A stretch of DNA of 50,297 bases from Thermoplasmata archaeon (GTDB taxonomy: Archaea > Thermoplasmatota > Thermoplasmata > Methanomassiliicoccales > Methanomethylophilaceae). Numbering within the stretch: position 1 is the stretch's first letter; every line of letters starts with the position of its first letter. Of the stretch, positions 8,022 through 15,696 are shown piece after piece. The notes under the pieces were generated by a model, which saw only the letters and a list, made by a program, of their open reading frames with translations, ran no database searches and was not told the origin of the DNA. A program made the position numbers and the translations under genes. The stretch covers positions 1 through 50,297 of the forward strand of contig SUSV01000010.1 in assembly GCA_015063245.1 (NCBI GenBank), read 5' to 3'.

Positions 8022-8402
8022 TCAGAAAGCAGATTCTATCGTCATCCTCTGCCTGTCGCCGGCATCCTCCAATGCGGAGCAGTCGCCGATGATCCTGCCG
8101 ATCTTTATCATGGGGTAAGGGGCAACGGGTTTCCTGTCCTCTCCGCTGAGAGGGGTGGGTCCGAAGAATACTGTGAACGCACCGGGCCCCGGCCAATAGG
8201 CTATGTCCCCGGCCTCGAACTCCGTTGTGCGGTTCTCTTTGGGTAGGATGACATTCAAAGGCAGCTCGGAGAATATCATGCACCCGAGCATGTTTATGTC
8301 CAGCTTATGAGGACAGTCGAGCCAGATGGCGTTGGAGATGTCCGAATCATCGAGTTCCGCCGTGAATTCGGCGTTCCTCGTCCTGATGACTATCTTGTTC
8401 AC
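8022..8402 (-). CDS. Cyclophilin-like fold protein (COG2164 type)
   Basis: About 126 aa. The GDIAYWPGPGAFTVFFGPTP block and the preceding SELPL segment are typical of the small cyclophilin-like proteins grouped as COG2164. The family shares the cyclophilin barrel but has no demonstrated prolyl isomerase activity. Four possible GTG/GTC codons open the frame; I prefer the GTG at 8402 because AGGTGG lies 5 nt upstream, whereas the GTG at 8411 would itself overlap that ribosome site. It lies 22 bp downstream of ilvC on the same strand, so it is likely co-transcribed. Confidence 0.8.
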   Translation of the reverse strand: MNKIVIRTRNAEFTAELDDSDISNAIWLDCPHKLDINMLGCMIFSELPLNVILPKENRTTEFEAGDIAYWPGPGAFTVFFGPTPLSGEDRKPVAPYPMIKIGRIIGDCSALEDAGDRQRMTIESAF

Positions 8403-8424
8403 AACGACCACCTGGCTTCAAGTT

Positions 8425-9411
8425 TCAGTTCTTCCTCTGGAAGAGTGCGCGAATCTCCTTTCCGGTGATCTCGAGCTGGAGCTTCTTCTCGTCCTCTTCC
8501 ATCCTCTTGAGGTTGACCAGGTCCTGGTCCCATTCGGATGTCCACTGGTTCTTGAAGGTTCCGTCCTCGATCTCCTGGAGGATCTTCTTCATCTCCTGCT
8601 TCGACTGCTCGGTGACGACCCTTTCCCTTCTGGTGAGTCCTCCGTACTCCGCGGTGTTGGAGACGACATGCCACATGAGCTCGAATCCGCCCTTGTTGAT
8701 CAGGTCGACGATGAGCTTGGTCTCGTGGAGGACCTCGAAATAGGCCATCTCAGGAGGGTATCCTCCCTCGACCAGGGTCTCGAATCCGCGCTTGATGAGC
8801 TCGGTCTGTCCTCCGCAGAGGACCGCCTGCTCTCCGAAGAGGTCTGTGTAGGTCTCGTTGTCGAAGGATGTCTCGAAGACACCTGCGCGGGTGGCTCCCA
8901 GACCCTTGGCGAGTCCGAGCGCGATCTGCTTGGCATTGCCGGTGACGTCCTGATAGATGCTGATAAGCGCAGGCACTCCGAATCCCTCGAGGAACACGAG
9001 CCTCTCCATGTCTCCGGGTGCCTTGGGGGCCATCATGATGACGTCGACATCCTTCGGGGGGACGATGGTCTTGAACGTGATCGCGAATCCGTGTGCGAAC
9101 TCCAGTGCCGCACCTTTCTTGATGTTGGGCTCGACGAACTGCTTGTAGACCTTGGGCTGGACCTCGTCGGGGAGGAGCATCAGGACGACATCCGCGTCCT
9201 TCACCGCATCGGCGAACTCGGCGACCTTCAGTCCGTCCTCCTTGGCCTTGTTCCAGGATGCCCCGTCCTTCCTGAGTCCGACGGTAACGTCCATTCCTGA
9301 ATCGTGGAAACAGAGCGCCTGGGCCCTTCCCTGTGCTCCGTATCCCAGGACGGCGATCTTCTTGCCGTCGAAAATCTTCAAATCAACATCGTTGTCATGG
9401 TAAAGCTGCAT
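8425..9411 (-). CDS. ilvC: Ketol-acid reductoisomerase
   Basis: A 328-aa class I enzyme. The N-terminal NADP-binding motif is GYGAQGRAQA (residues 23-32), with LRKDGASW following; the catalytic core holds the HGFAITF segment near 107, the metal-binding DLFGEQAVLCGG near 190 and the SNTAEYGG block near 250. It converts acetolactate to dihydroxyisovalerate (or the isoleucine equivalent) in branched-chain amino acid synthesis, using the product of IlvB, which is encoded at 20192-21856. AAGGTGA lies 5 nt before the ATG. Confidence 0.97.
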   Translation of the reverse strand: MQLYHDNDVDLKIFDGKKIAVLGYGAQGRAQALCFHDSGMDVTVGLRKDGASWNKAKEDGLKVAEFADAVKDADVVLMLLPDEVQPKVYKQFVEPNIKKGAALEFAHGFAITFKTIVPPKDVDVIMMAPKAPGDMERLVFLEGFGVPALISIYQDVTGNAKQIALGLAKGLGATRAGVFETSFDNETYTDLFGEQAVLCGGQTELIKRGFETLVEGGYPPEMAYFEVLHETKLIVDLINKGGFELMWHVVSNTAEYGGLTRRERVVTEQSKQEMKKILQEIEDGTFKNQWTSEWDQDLVNLKRMEEDEKKLQLEITGKEIRALFQRKN

Positions 9412-9509
9412 GCTGTCACCTTAGTACTGAGCACTCTACCAGAACCATCCCATTAATATTTTATCTGAGGGGGTTCGACGATTGGAAACCTGTGTTTCGT
9501 AACCGATTC

Positions 9510-12218
9510 TCATTCCACTTCAAGGGTGTGTGAGCGTCCGTTGGCGTAGTACTTGTCCTGGAGGAAGTACTCCTTCATGTTAGCGACGGTCGGGACCTGG
9601 CCGAGATTGTAGTCAGTGGAGGTGGTCTCGCAGTAGATGTAGCCGTACGGGTTGGTCTTGAATGACGAGCTTCCGCTGAGCTTGATCGCACCGCACATAT
9701 GGCCCGGAAGCAATTGGAGCGCCGTCTTATAGTCCATGCCGAGGATTTCTCTGGATTCATGTGCCAGAGCTATGAACAGGATGGATGTGTCCTCGCAGTC
9801 GCCGCCCTGGTCGTACAATGTCTCCAGAGGGAACTTCCAGTATTCCACGACGCCCATCTCCTCCTCGTCGTACTGATATTCGATGTACTGCGTGAAGGCC
9901 AGCAGATACCCGAGATACTTCTGCTCGGTCACAGGTTTGTTCTCTGATTTGTACGTATCATACAGCCCGTTCACCAGCGTCTCCATGTACGGGGCCATCC
10001 TCTCATCGGTGTAGCTCTTGGTGACGAATGTGATGTCGCGGGCGTGGCTCGGAGTCTGCTGCTTCCTCTTGCTGATGTCGTAAAGGTCCTTCGAGTACAG
10101 GTAATCGTCGTAGTCGATGTCGAGTGTGTAAGTGTATTCGACATTCTCGAATATCCACTCGAATGTGCGCTCCGCCCCTCCAGTGACCTTCACTGTGAAG
10201 AACTTGCTCGTTCCGTCCGAGTCCTTGGCTATTATGGAATACCTTCCCCCATCATCGAACGTGTACGGTCCGGTGATATCCGGATAATTCGCCAGAGTGT
10301 CCGTGTTGGTGATGGTGTATGTCGCGGATGTCAGCCCGAACTCCTGGTCCAGGTCGATCTCCGTATCGGATTCGAATATCGCATCCAGCGTGTTCGAGTT
10401 CACTGCGAAGATGGTCTGGCTTCCTCCGACCGTGAACTGGTATCTCTTGGATGAGCAAAGCAGGGTGTTGTTCTCATCGTACCATCCGCCGAACTCCACG
10501 TTCTTGTCGGTGCTGGCCTCGAGGACAGCAGTCTCACCGAGCTGATACGGGCTCTTATTACCGCTGATCGTGATCCCGTCCCCGCTTACGACCGTGATTT
10601 CGCAGTTCTCTTCGATCTCGGTCATTCCATCGGAGAGATATGTATACACAAGTGATCTCGAATTATCTGTACCGCCATCATATTCGAATTTTATCAGATA
10701 CGGTTTCCAGCCATCTCCGATCCATTGTTTCTCAGTTGCTCCACTCGGATAGGTCAATACGATATAGCTGCAATCCTTCATGACAGTCTGGCCATCGATG
10801 ACTACTGGAATGGTACTCGGAACAGGCTCTGACCACTTACCATCGATCTCCGAGCTCCAGTACATGCTGGATGTGTTCTCTTCGTAATCCTTCCCCTCGA
10901 CGTAGGTGTAGGTATACTTCGTGTAATCGGAGTTCCTGATGAAGTATGACTGCTTGTCGAAATTATAGTAGAGGTACGTGAACGTCAGCGTCCCCTCGAT
11001 GGTGCAGGTGTTGATCCCCCTCTGATAGGTTCCAGATTTCGTCATCGTGAGGGTGTGCCCTATGAGGTTCTCGTCCCATTTGACGTACAGGGTGATCTCC
11101 CCTTCGAGAAGTGATGTGTCCCCCTCGAACGGCTGCTCGTAATCAGCATCCAGGTACCATCCTCCGAATACATCCTTCCCGTTGTTCACATACGGGAGAG
11201 ACAAAGGCGTTCCGGGGGAGTACTTCTTCGGAAGGTCAGATGTCGGGATCCCGTCCCCGAGTTCATAGCTGATCGGGAACCATTGGATGAGGTGCGCCTT
11301 CAGGGTGATGTCGTCGGTGATGATCAGGGAGAGCTCCCTGTCTGTCGAGACCGGTTTCCCGTCTTCGTCGAACCATCCCCTGAACTTCTCCCCCTTGTCA
11401 GGGACGGCCTTCAGGTCTACCGATGTCCCCTTGATGTAATCGACATCGTTGCCTTCGATCCTCAGCCCATCGTCCGCGATGATGGTGAGCTTAACGGAAG
11501 GCTCCTCTTCCTCATAGTGGCAGTATGTGAGCTCGTACTCGATATGCTCACGCACCGTTCCGCCGAGGGTCTTGCCTGTCTGGACCACCTTGTACACGAT
11601 GCCGTCCTCTATGCCGACCCATTGTTCCTCGTAATCCAGGAACAGCGTCTTGGCATACACGTTGCACTTCTTCATCCCGTTGACCGTCTCGATGGTCTCC
11701 GTCCTGTCGAGCTTGAAACTGTTATCGAAAGGCTCGAAGAGCTCCAGGGTCTGCTTTTCAGACTCCTCGCCGTCTGTGTACTCCGTGTACTCATGGAAGA
11801 TGTAGTATGCAGCCCTGTCGTTGTTGTAATGGTAGTAGTGATAGACAAGCTCCCCTGTGATGACGCTTCCGTCCCTCTCCCCGGTGACCTCATGCCTCAG
11901 GCTGTATCCTGAGAGGTCATGCTCCCACAGGGCGTAGAGCTTCAGATCCTTGCTATACACTGCTGTGTCGGTTTTGAACGGATATTTGAAATCCTTATCG
12001 GTGAACCATCCTCTGAAAACATATCCCGGTTTGGTAGGGATAGGGGCATCGATAACATCGCCGCTGATGTACGATTCGGGATACTCGTCGGGCATCTCCC
12101 CGCCTTCGGCGTCGTACTCGATCCCGTAGATCTCCTCGAAGTCCCCGAAGAGCAGAGCTCCCGCTACACACGATATCGCGATAGCGACTGCGATGGCAGC
12201 AAGGGTCAGCCTGTCCGT
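9510..12218 (-). CDS. Adhesin-like surface protein with InlB-type repeats and transglutaminase-like domain; start codon abnormal
   Basis: A large exported protein. Two tandem modules of about 280 residues each contain a Listeria-Bacteroides repeat (GYVFRGWFTD...LYALWE; DVFGGWYLD...LYVKWD), a Tyr-rich strand region and a second FRGWF/FGGWY repeat. The last 230 residues look like a papain/transglutaminase fold with the Cys in QGGDCEDTS and the His in LLPGHMCGA. The first conventional ATG (12095) would remove the membrane segment, yet the frame continues upstream through an obvious hydrophobic anchor (LAAIAVAIAI, then CVAGALLFG). No ATG, GTG or TTG occurs there before a TAG at 12240-12242. A good ribosome site (AAGGTG) lies 7 nt before an ACG at 12216-12218, suggesting a mutated or non-canonical start. 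Confidence 0.78.
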   Translation of the reverse strand, partial: TDRLTLAAIAVAIAISCVAGALLFGDFEEIYGIEYDAEGGEMPDEYPESYISGDVIDAPIPTKPGYVFRGWFTDKDFKYPFKTDTAVYSKDLKLYALWEHDLSGYSLRHEVTGERDGSVITGELVYHYYHYNNDRAAYYIFHEYTEYTDGEESEKQTLELFEPFDNSFKLDRTETIETVNGMKKCNVYAKTLFLDYEEQWVGIEDGIVYKVVQTGKTLGGTVREHIEYELTYCHYEEEEPSVKLTIIADDGLRIEGNDVDYIKGTSVDLKAVPDKGEKFRGWFDEDGKPVSTDRELSLIITDDITLKAHLIQWFPISYELGDGIPTSDLPKKYSPGTPLSLPYVNNGKDVFGGWYLDADYEQPFEGDTSLLEGEITLYVKWDENLIGHTLTMTKSGTYQRGINTCTIEGTLTFTYLYYNFDKQSYFIRNSDYTKYTYTYVEGKDYEENTSSMYWSSEIDGKWSEPVPSTIPVVIDGQTVMKDCSYIVLTYPSGATEKQWIGDGWKPYLIKFEYDGGTDNSRSLVYTYLSDGMTEIEENCEITVVSGDGITISGNKSPYQLGETAVLEASTDKNVEFGGWYDENNTLLCSSKRYQFTVGGSQTIFAVNSNTLDAIFESDTEIDLDQEFGLTSATYTITNTDTLANYPDITGPYTFDDGGRYSIIAKDSDGTSKFFTVKVTGGAERTFEWIFENVEYTYTLDIDYDDYLYSKDLYDISKRKQQTPSHARDITFVTKSYTDERMAPYMETLVNGLYDTYKSENKPVTEQKYLGYLLAFTQYIEYQYDEEEMGVVEYWKFPLETLYDQGGDCEDTSILFIALAHESREILGMDYKTALQLLPGHMCGAIKLSGSSSFKTNPYGYIYCETTSTDYNLGQVPTVANMKEYFLQDKYYANGRSHTLEVE

Positions 12219-12287
12219 GTCTAAGCACCTTAGAAGTCTCTAAGGGTAGAATGATAATTAAACTGTTTTAGAGAAGGCTCGGAGTTT

Positions 12288-12824
12288 TCACGATTCGGAC
12301 GGGCCGTCCTCTTCCGGAGCCTTTCCCTCGGTTCTAGTCTCCTCTTCCGGAACAGGTTCCGGGTCCGCAGGCCCGGCATCCTCGTCTGCGACGGGTTCCG
12401 AACTCTCAGCGGGAACCTCGGTCCCGGGCGCATCCTCGGCATGTTCTTCCACTGCCTCAGGCTCCTTCTCGGCAGGTTTCGGTCTGGGCGCCTGAGTGTC
12501 GGAGACCGATATGGATACAACGGTCTGAACAGGCTCTGGCTCTTCGGTATCCGCTGACGGTGCAGGTGCCTCTTCTCCCCTGATCACGGCGATGTTGTGC
12601 CTGTACTCGCGGATGCGGGCCATCTGCACCGAGACCATGGATTCGTTGAACTCCTCTCCCCTGTCCAGGCATTCGACGACGATCCATCCGATCTCCTTGG
12701 ATTCGGAATCGATCTTCTTCTGCTCATCCTTGACGAGCTTCTCCGCCTTCTGATTGTCCAGACTGTTGTTGATGGACGTGGAGACGTCGTTCAGGGACGT
12801 TTTGACTTTATCGAGGAATCCCAA
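12288..12824 (-). CDS. Hypothetical protein with acidic disordered tail
   Basis: 178 aa. The first 85 residues are helical and charged (DKVKTSLNDVSTSINNSL, then a KLVKDEQKKID stretch), plausibly a coiled coil. The remainder is a low-complexity Glu/Pro/Ala region of the kind seen in linkers. AGGTG precedes the ATG by 6 nt, and a TTTTTATCC TATA-like element lies about 30 nt upstream. No family is recognised. It lies between the repeat-rich surface protein and the B12-fold gene, on the same strand as both. Confidence 0.7.
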   Translation of the reverse strand: MGFLDKVKTSLNDVSTSINNSLDNQKAEKLVKDEQKKIDSESKEIGWIVVECLDRGEEFNESMVSVQMARIREYRHNIAVIRGEEAPAPSADTEEPEPVQTVVSISVSDTQAPRPKPAEKEPEAVEEHAEDAPGTEVPAESSEPVADEDAGPADPEPVPEEETRTEGKAPEEDGPSES

Positions 12825-12867
12825 TGTCGCACCTGATTCTCTAATGTCGGCAGAGGATAAAAACCTC

Positions 12868-13368
12868 TCAGGACGATCTGCTCCTGACCAGATCCCTTAT
12901 CGATTCAGCGGAATCGACGGCCGTGCTGCCGTACACATCGCATCCGCAATCCATGGCGACCTTCTCACTGACGGCGACGCCTCCTGCATTGAACACTATG
13001 CGATCCCTGATACCGGACTCCCTCATCAGCTCATCCGCCAGGCGGATGTCGGGGATGTCGTATGTTGTCTGGATGGATAGGCACAGCGCGGTGACCCCCT
13101 CATCCTCGCACATCCTCACAAGGTCCTCGATGGATGTGTCCCTTTTTGCAGCGATCACCTCGAACCCGAGCGCCTCCAGGATTATGGACATGAGGTCGCG
13201 GCCCTCGGTGTGGCGGGCCCTTCCGGCAACCACCGCTTTCCCCAGCAGGGGGTCCGGTCCCGGGCAGCCCCCGGATTCCTTGACCTCGTTCATGGATCTC
13301 ATGAACTGGAGCATGGGCATCCTGCCCATCCTGAACTCCTCGATCAGTCTCTCGGCTTCCGGTTCCAT
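12868..13368 (-). CDS. Small B12-binding-fold protein with altered corrinoid motif
   Basis: 166 aa. Residues 43-160 follow the Rossmann-like cobalamin-binding domain of methyltransferase corrinoid proteins: a first strand KAVVAG, a LEALGFEV segment, a CLSIQTTYDIPD strand-loop and a terminal NAGGVAV/DVYGSTAVDS pair. The corrinoid motif DxHxxG appears as AxHxxG (RARHTEG, His53 and Gly56), so the axial His is kept but the hydrogen-bonded Asp is lost. The N-terminal four-helix cap of MtaC/MtbC proteins is reduced to about 40 residues. It may bind a corrinoid weakly or have lost binding. It follows the lipid kinase after a terminator hairpin. Confidence 0.7.
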   Translation of the reverse strand: MEPEAERLIEEFRMGRMPMLQFMRSMNEVKESGGCPGPDPLLGKAVVAGRARHTEGRDLMSIILEALGFEVIAAKRDTSIEDLVRMCEDEGVTALCLSIQTTYDIPDIRLADELMRESGIRDRIVFNAGGVAVSEKVAMDCGCDVYGSTAVDSAESIRDLVRSRSS

Positions 13369-13383
13369 GTGAATTAAAAGAAT

Positions 13384-13401
13384 GGCGCCCCAGAGGGCGC
13401 C
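13384..13401 (-). terminator. Hairpin terminator after the lipid kinase gene
   Basis: GGCGCCC-caga-GGGCGCC is a perfect 7-bp stem. Read on the minus strand it is followed by ATTCTTTTAATT. It lies between the lipid kinase stop (13411) and the B12-fold gene start (13368). Confidence 0.7.
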
Positions 13402-13410
13402 TGAAAAGGT

Positions 13411-14265
13411 TCAGATGACTCCGAATGTCAGCTTCTCCTTCAGGACCTTGAGGTGGATCTCGGAGAACTCGATGAGCTCCCCGTCGATGTTGCAGATCTC
13501 GGGAGATTCGGGGATGATGGTGCATTCCTCGAAGTGGATCGTCTCGAAAACGGATCTTTTCTCGATCTTGTGGAAGGGGAGCGATCCGAAGGCGGCGATC
13601 CTCTTGAGGGAACCGCTCTCGTGGAGGATACCGAGCTCCATCTTACCGTCGTTGACGACTGATGAAGGTGTGATGTGCAGTCCTCCTCCGATGATACCGT
13701 CGTTCATTATGTTCACGAACTCGGAGTAGAAAGCCCTCTCATGCCCGTCCACGATGACCTTATAGTGCTTCTTGAGGCTGTGGATGAAGAACGGCATGAT
13801 GTTGCTGACGTACGATCCTCCGCGCTCCTTGTATCTGACGCAGACATTCGTGACGATTCCGAAACCGCAGAGGAGACACATGGTGTACTGGTCGTTTACC
13901 CTTCCGCAGTCAACCTTCATGGACTTGTCGCCCCTGATAATCTCCAAAGCCTCTTTCTCGCTGTACTTCTTGCCGTAGAGTCCGTTGGCTAGATCGTTCC
14001 CGGAACCGAACGGGAGGATAGCGAGTCTCACGTCCTTCTCCCAGATTCCGTTGATAATCTCGAACAGTGTCCCATCTCCTCCGGCGGAGACTATGGTGGA
14101 GCAAGTCTCAGACATCTCGATCGCAAACTTCGTCGCGTCTCTGGCTGCCTGGGTCTCGCGATAGTTGTATTCCAATCCCGCCTCGTCCATCATGGTAAGG
14201 AAATTAGCCATCCTTCCTTTGGATTCACCATTTCTCGAGGTGGGATTGAATATAATTCCAATCAT
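13411..14265 (-). CDS. Diacylglycerol kinase-family lipid kinase
   Basis: 284 aa. Motifs of the DgkB/YegS family are present: FNPTSRNGES at the N-terminus, the nucleotide-binding SAGGDGTLFE near residues 64-73 and FGSGNDLANG near 90-99. Archaeal members are thought to phosphorylate lipid alcohols, but the substrate is not shown here. I place the start at the ATG at 14265 rather than 14283, because a strong TATA box (TTTATATC on the minus strand, 14286-14293) abuts the upstream ATG and would place transcription start at about 14264-14265, giving a leaderless message. Confidence 0.85.
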   Translation of the reverse strand: MIGIIFNPTSRNGESKGRMANFLTMMDEAGLEYNYRETQAARDATKFAIEMSETCSTIVSAGGDGTLFEIINGIWEKDVRLAILPFGSGNDLANGLYGKKYSEKEALEIIRGDKSMKVDCGRVNDQYTMCLLCGFGIVTNVCVRYKERGGSYVSNIMPFFIHSLKKHYKVIVDGHERAFYSEFVNIMNDGIIGGGLHITPSSVVNDGKMELGILHESGSLKRIAAFGSLPFHKIEKRSVFETIHFEECTIIPESPEICNIDGELIEFSEIHLKVLKEKLTFGVI

Positions 14266-14285
14266 CGACTCGTCATATGTCATTA

Positions 14286-14293
14286 GATATAAA
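14286..14293 (-). promoter_or_regulatory. TATA box of the lipid kinase gene
   Basis: TTTATATC on the minus strand, centred about 26 nt upstream of the ATG at 14265. It rules against the in-frame ATG at 14283, which would lie only 3 nt from the box. Confidence 0.65.
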
Positions 14294-14442
14294 TCGTATG
14301 TCGTGCGTCACTTCGACAAAAGTCTTACAGATGTTTTTTATATTGTCTTACAGTGAAAGTGCTTGTTCAGGGGTCAGCAGGGATGCACGCTGACTGTGGA
14401 CAATCGCCGGGATGATATCGTCTTCGGTCAAAGAGAGATAAC

Positions 14443-15669
14443 ATGGCACCATCCGAGAAAATGAGGGATATCAATCCCAGGCATACATGGTGGTACAGAT
14501 TCTTCATGAGGGTACCAGTCAGATGCTTCATCCTCCCGTTGGGTAGGGGTCCATTCAAAGTCAAGACTGAGAGATACAAGGGTGAGATGCCCAGCCGTCC
14601 GTTCATCATGGTCTTCAACCATACCACGGATTACGATTTCATCGGGACCGTCAACGGGATCCCTGAATACGGAAGGTACATCATCAGCGACGAGATCATC
14701 AAGAAGCGCTGGAAGAGAGCGATTATAACTACGGCTACCGACGGAATCTTCCGCAGGAAGGGGGAGAACGCCGACAGGGTCGTCGCGGCTGTCAAGGAGA
14801 CCCTCGACCAGGGTATCAACGTATACTTCGCAGCCGAGGGAGAGGAATGCCATAACGGGGTCACAGCCCCGGTCCGCAGGAGGACCGGTCAGATGATCAA
14901 GGACATGGGTGTCGACCTCATGACCTTCAAGATGGAGGGCGGCTACCTGATGAAGCCCAAATGGGCCAAGAACAAGTCAAAGGGACACCTCTACGGAAGG
15001 GTGGCAGGCATCTACAAGAAAGAGGACCTGGCCAAGATGACTCCCGAAGAGATCAACGAGCTGATCGAGAGGGATTTCAAGTTCAACGTCTACGATTGGG
15101 TGAAGGAGAACAAGATCCCCTACGACCGCAAGGACCGTGCCGAGTACATGGAGAAGATTCTGTACCGGTGCCCCCACTGCGGCGCCCTCTACAAGATGCA
15201 CAGCAAGAAGGATGATTTCTTCTGCGAGGCATGCGGTTACAAGCTCACGGTGAACGAGTACGGGCTCTTCGAAGGCGAAGACGTCCGTTTCGACAACATA
15301 TACGATTGGGATGTCTGGCAGACCCAGTGCCTCAGGGAGGAATCCGTGCATTGGGCCGAGAACCCGGATGAGGTGATCACCAGCGACACCGGATGCACCC
15401 TCATCAGGATGCACGGGAACGCGACGGAATGGATGTCCAAAGGGGATGTCAATCTCAGCATCACCTACAACGAAGTGATCATCGAGAGCCCCAAGGTGCA
15501 CATGAGGATGCCTCTGAAGGACCTGAGGGGCCTCCAGTCGGTGCGTAACGGTATCAGCCTGAGCTACAACGGCGAGTATTTCAAGGTCCTCTGTCTTCAG
15601 TATCCTCAGTGCATGAGGCGCTACCGCGTCATCCGCAGGATCATCATGGGCGAGAAGTACGTCGGATAA
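14443..15669 (+). CDS. PlsC-like acyltransferase with zinc ribbon (copy 1)
   Basis: 408 aa. The N-terminal half has the lysophospholipid acyltransferase motif HxxxxD (HTTDYD, residues 60-65) and a later AEGEECHNG segment in the position of the glycerophosphate-binding EGT motif. Around residues 243-267 two CxxC pairs (CPHC and CEAC) form a zinc ribbon not normal in PlsC, followed by a 140-residue domain I do not recognise. A second gene of identical length follows 27 bp downstream; the two proteins are about two thirds identical by eye. TTTTTTATATTG near 14330 is the likely TATA box. Acyl transfer to glycerol phosphate is unexpected in an ether-lipid archaeon, so the acceptor is uncertain. 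Confidence 0.8.
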   Translation: MAPSEKMRDINPRHTWWYRFFMRVPVRCFILPLGRGPFKVKTERYKGEMPSRPFIMVFNHTTDYDFIGTVNGIPEYGRYIISDEIIKKRWKRAIITTATDGIFRRKGENADRVVAAVKETLDQGINVYFAAEGEECHNGVTAPVRRRTGQMIKDMGVDLMTFKMEGGYLMKPKWAKNKSKGHLYGRVAGIYKKEDLAKMTPEEINELIERDFKFNVYDWVKENKIPYDRKDRAEYMEKILYRCPHCGALYKMHSKKDDFFCEACGYKLTVNEYGLFEGEDVRFDNIYDWDVWQTQCLREESVHWAENPDEVITSDTGCTLIRMHGNATEWMSKGDVNLSITYNEVIIESPKVHMRMPLKDLRGLQSVRNGISLSYNGEYFKVLCLQYPQCMRRYRVIRRIIMGEKYVG

Positions 15670-15696
15670 ACCGTTTCATTCGTCAGTAGAGATAAC

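Noticed and set aside
8326..9300. Plus-strand frame of 324 codons
   Set aside because: Antisense to ilvC, with no recognisable domain.
11283..11912. Plus-strand frame of 209 codons
   Set aside because: Antisense to the repeat-rich surface protein; no motif or promoter.
12240..12242. TAG upstream of the surface protein as another pyrrolysine codon
   Set aside because: Reading through it reaches a TAA about seven codons further upstream with no start codon between, so no longer protein exists.
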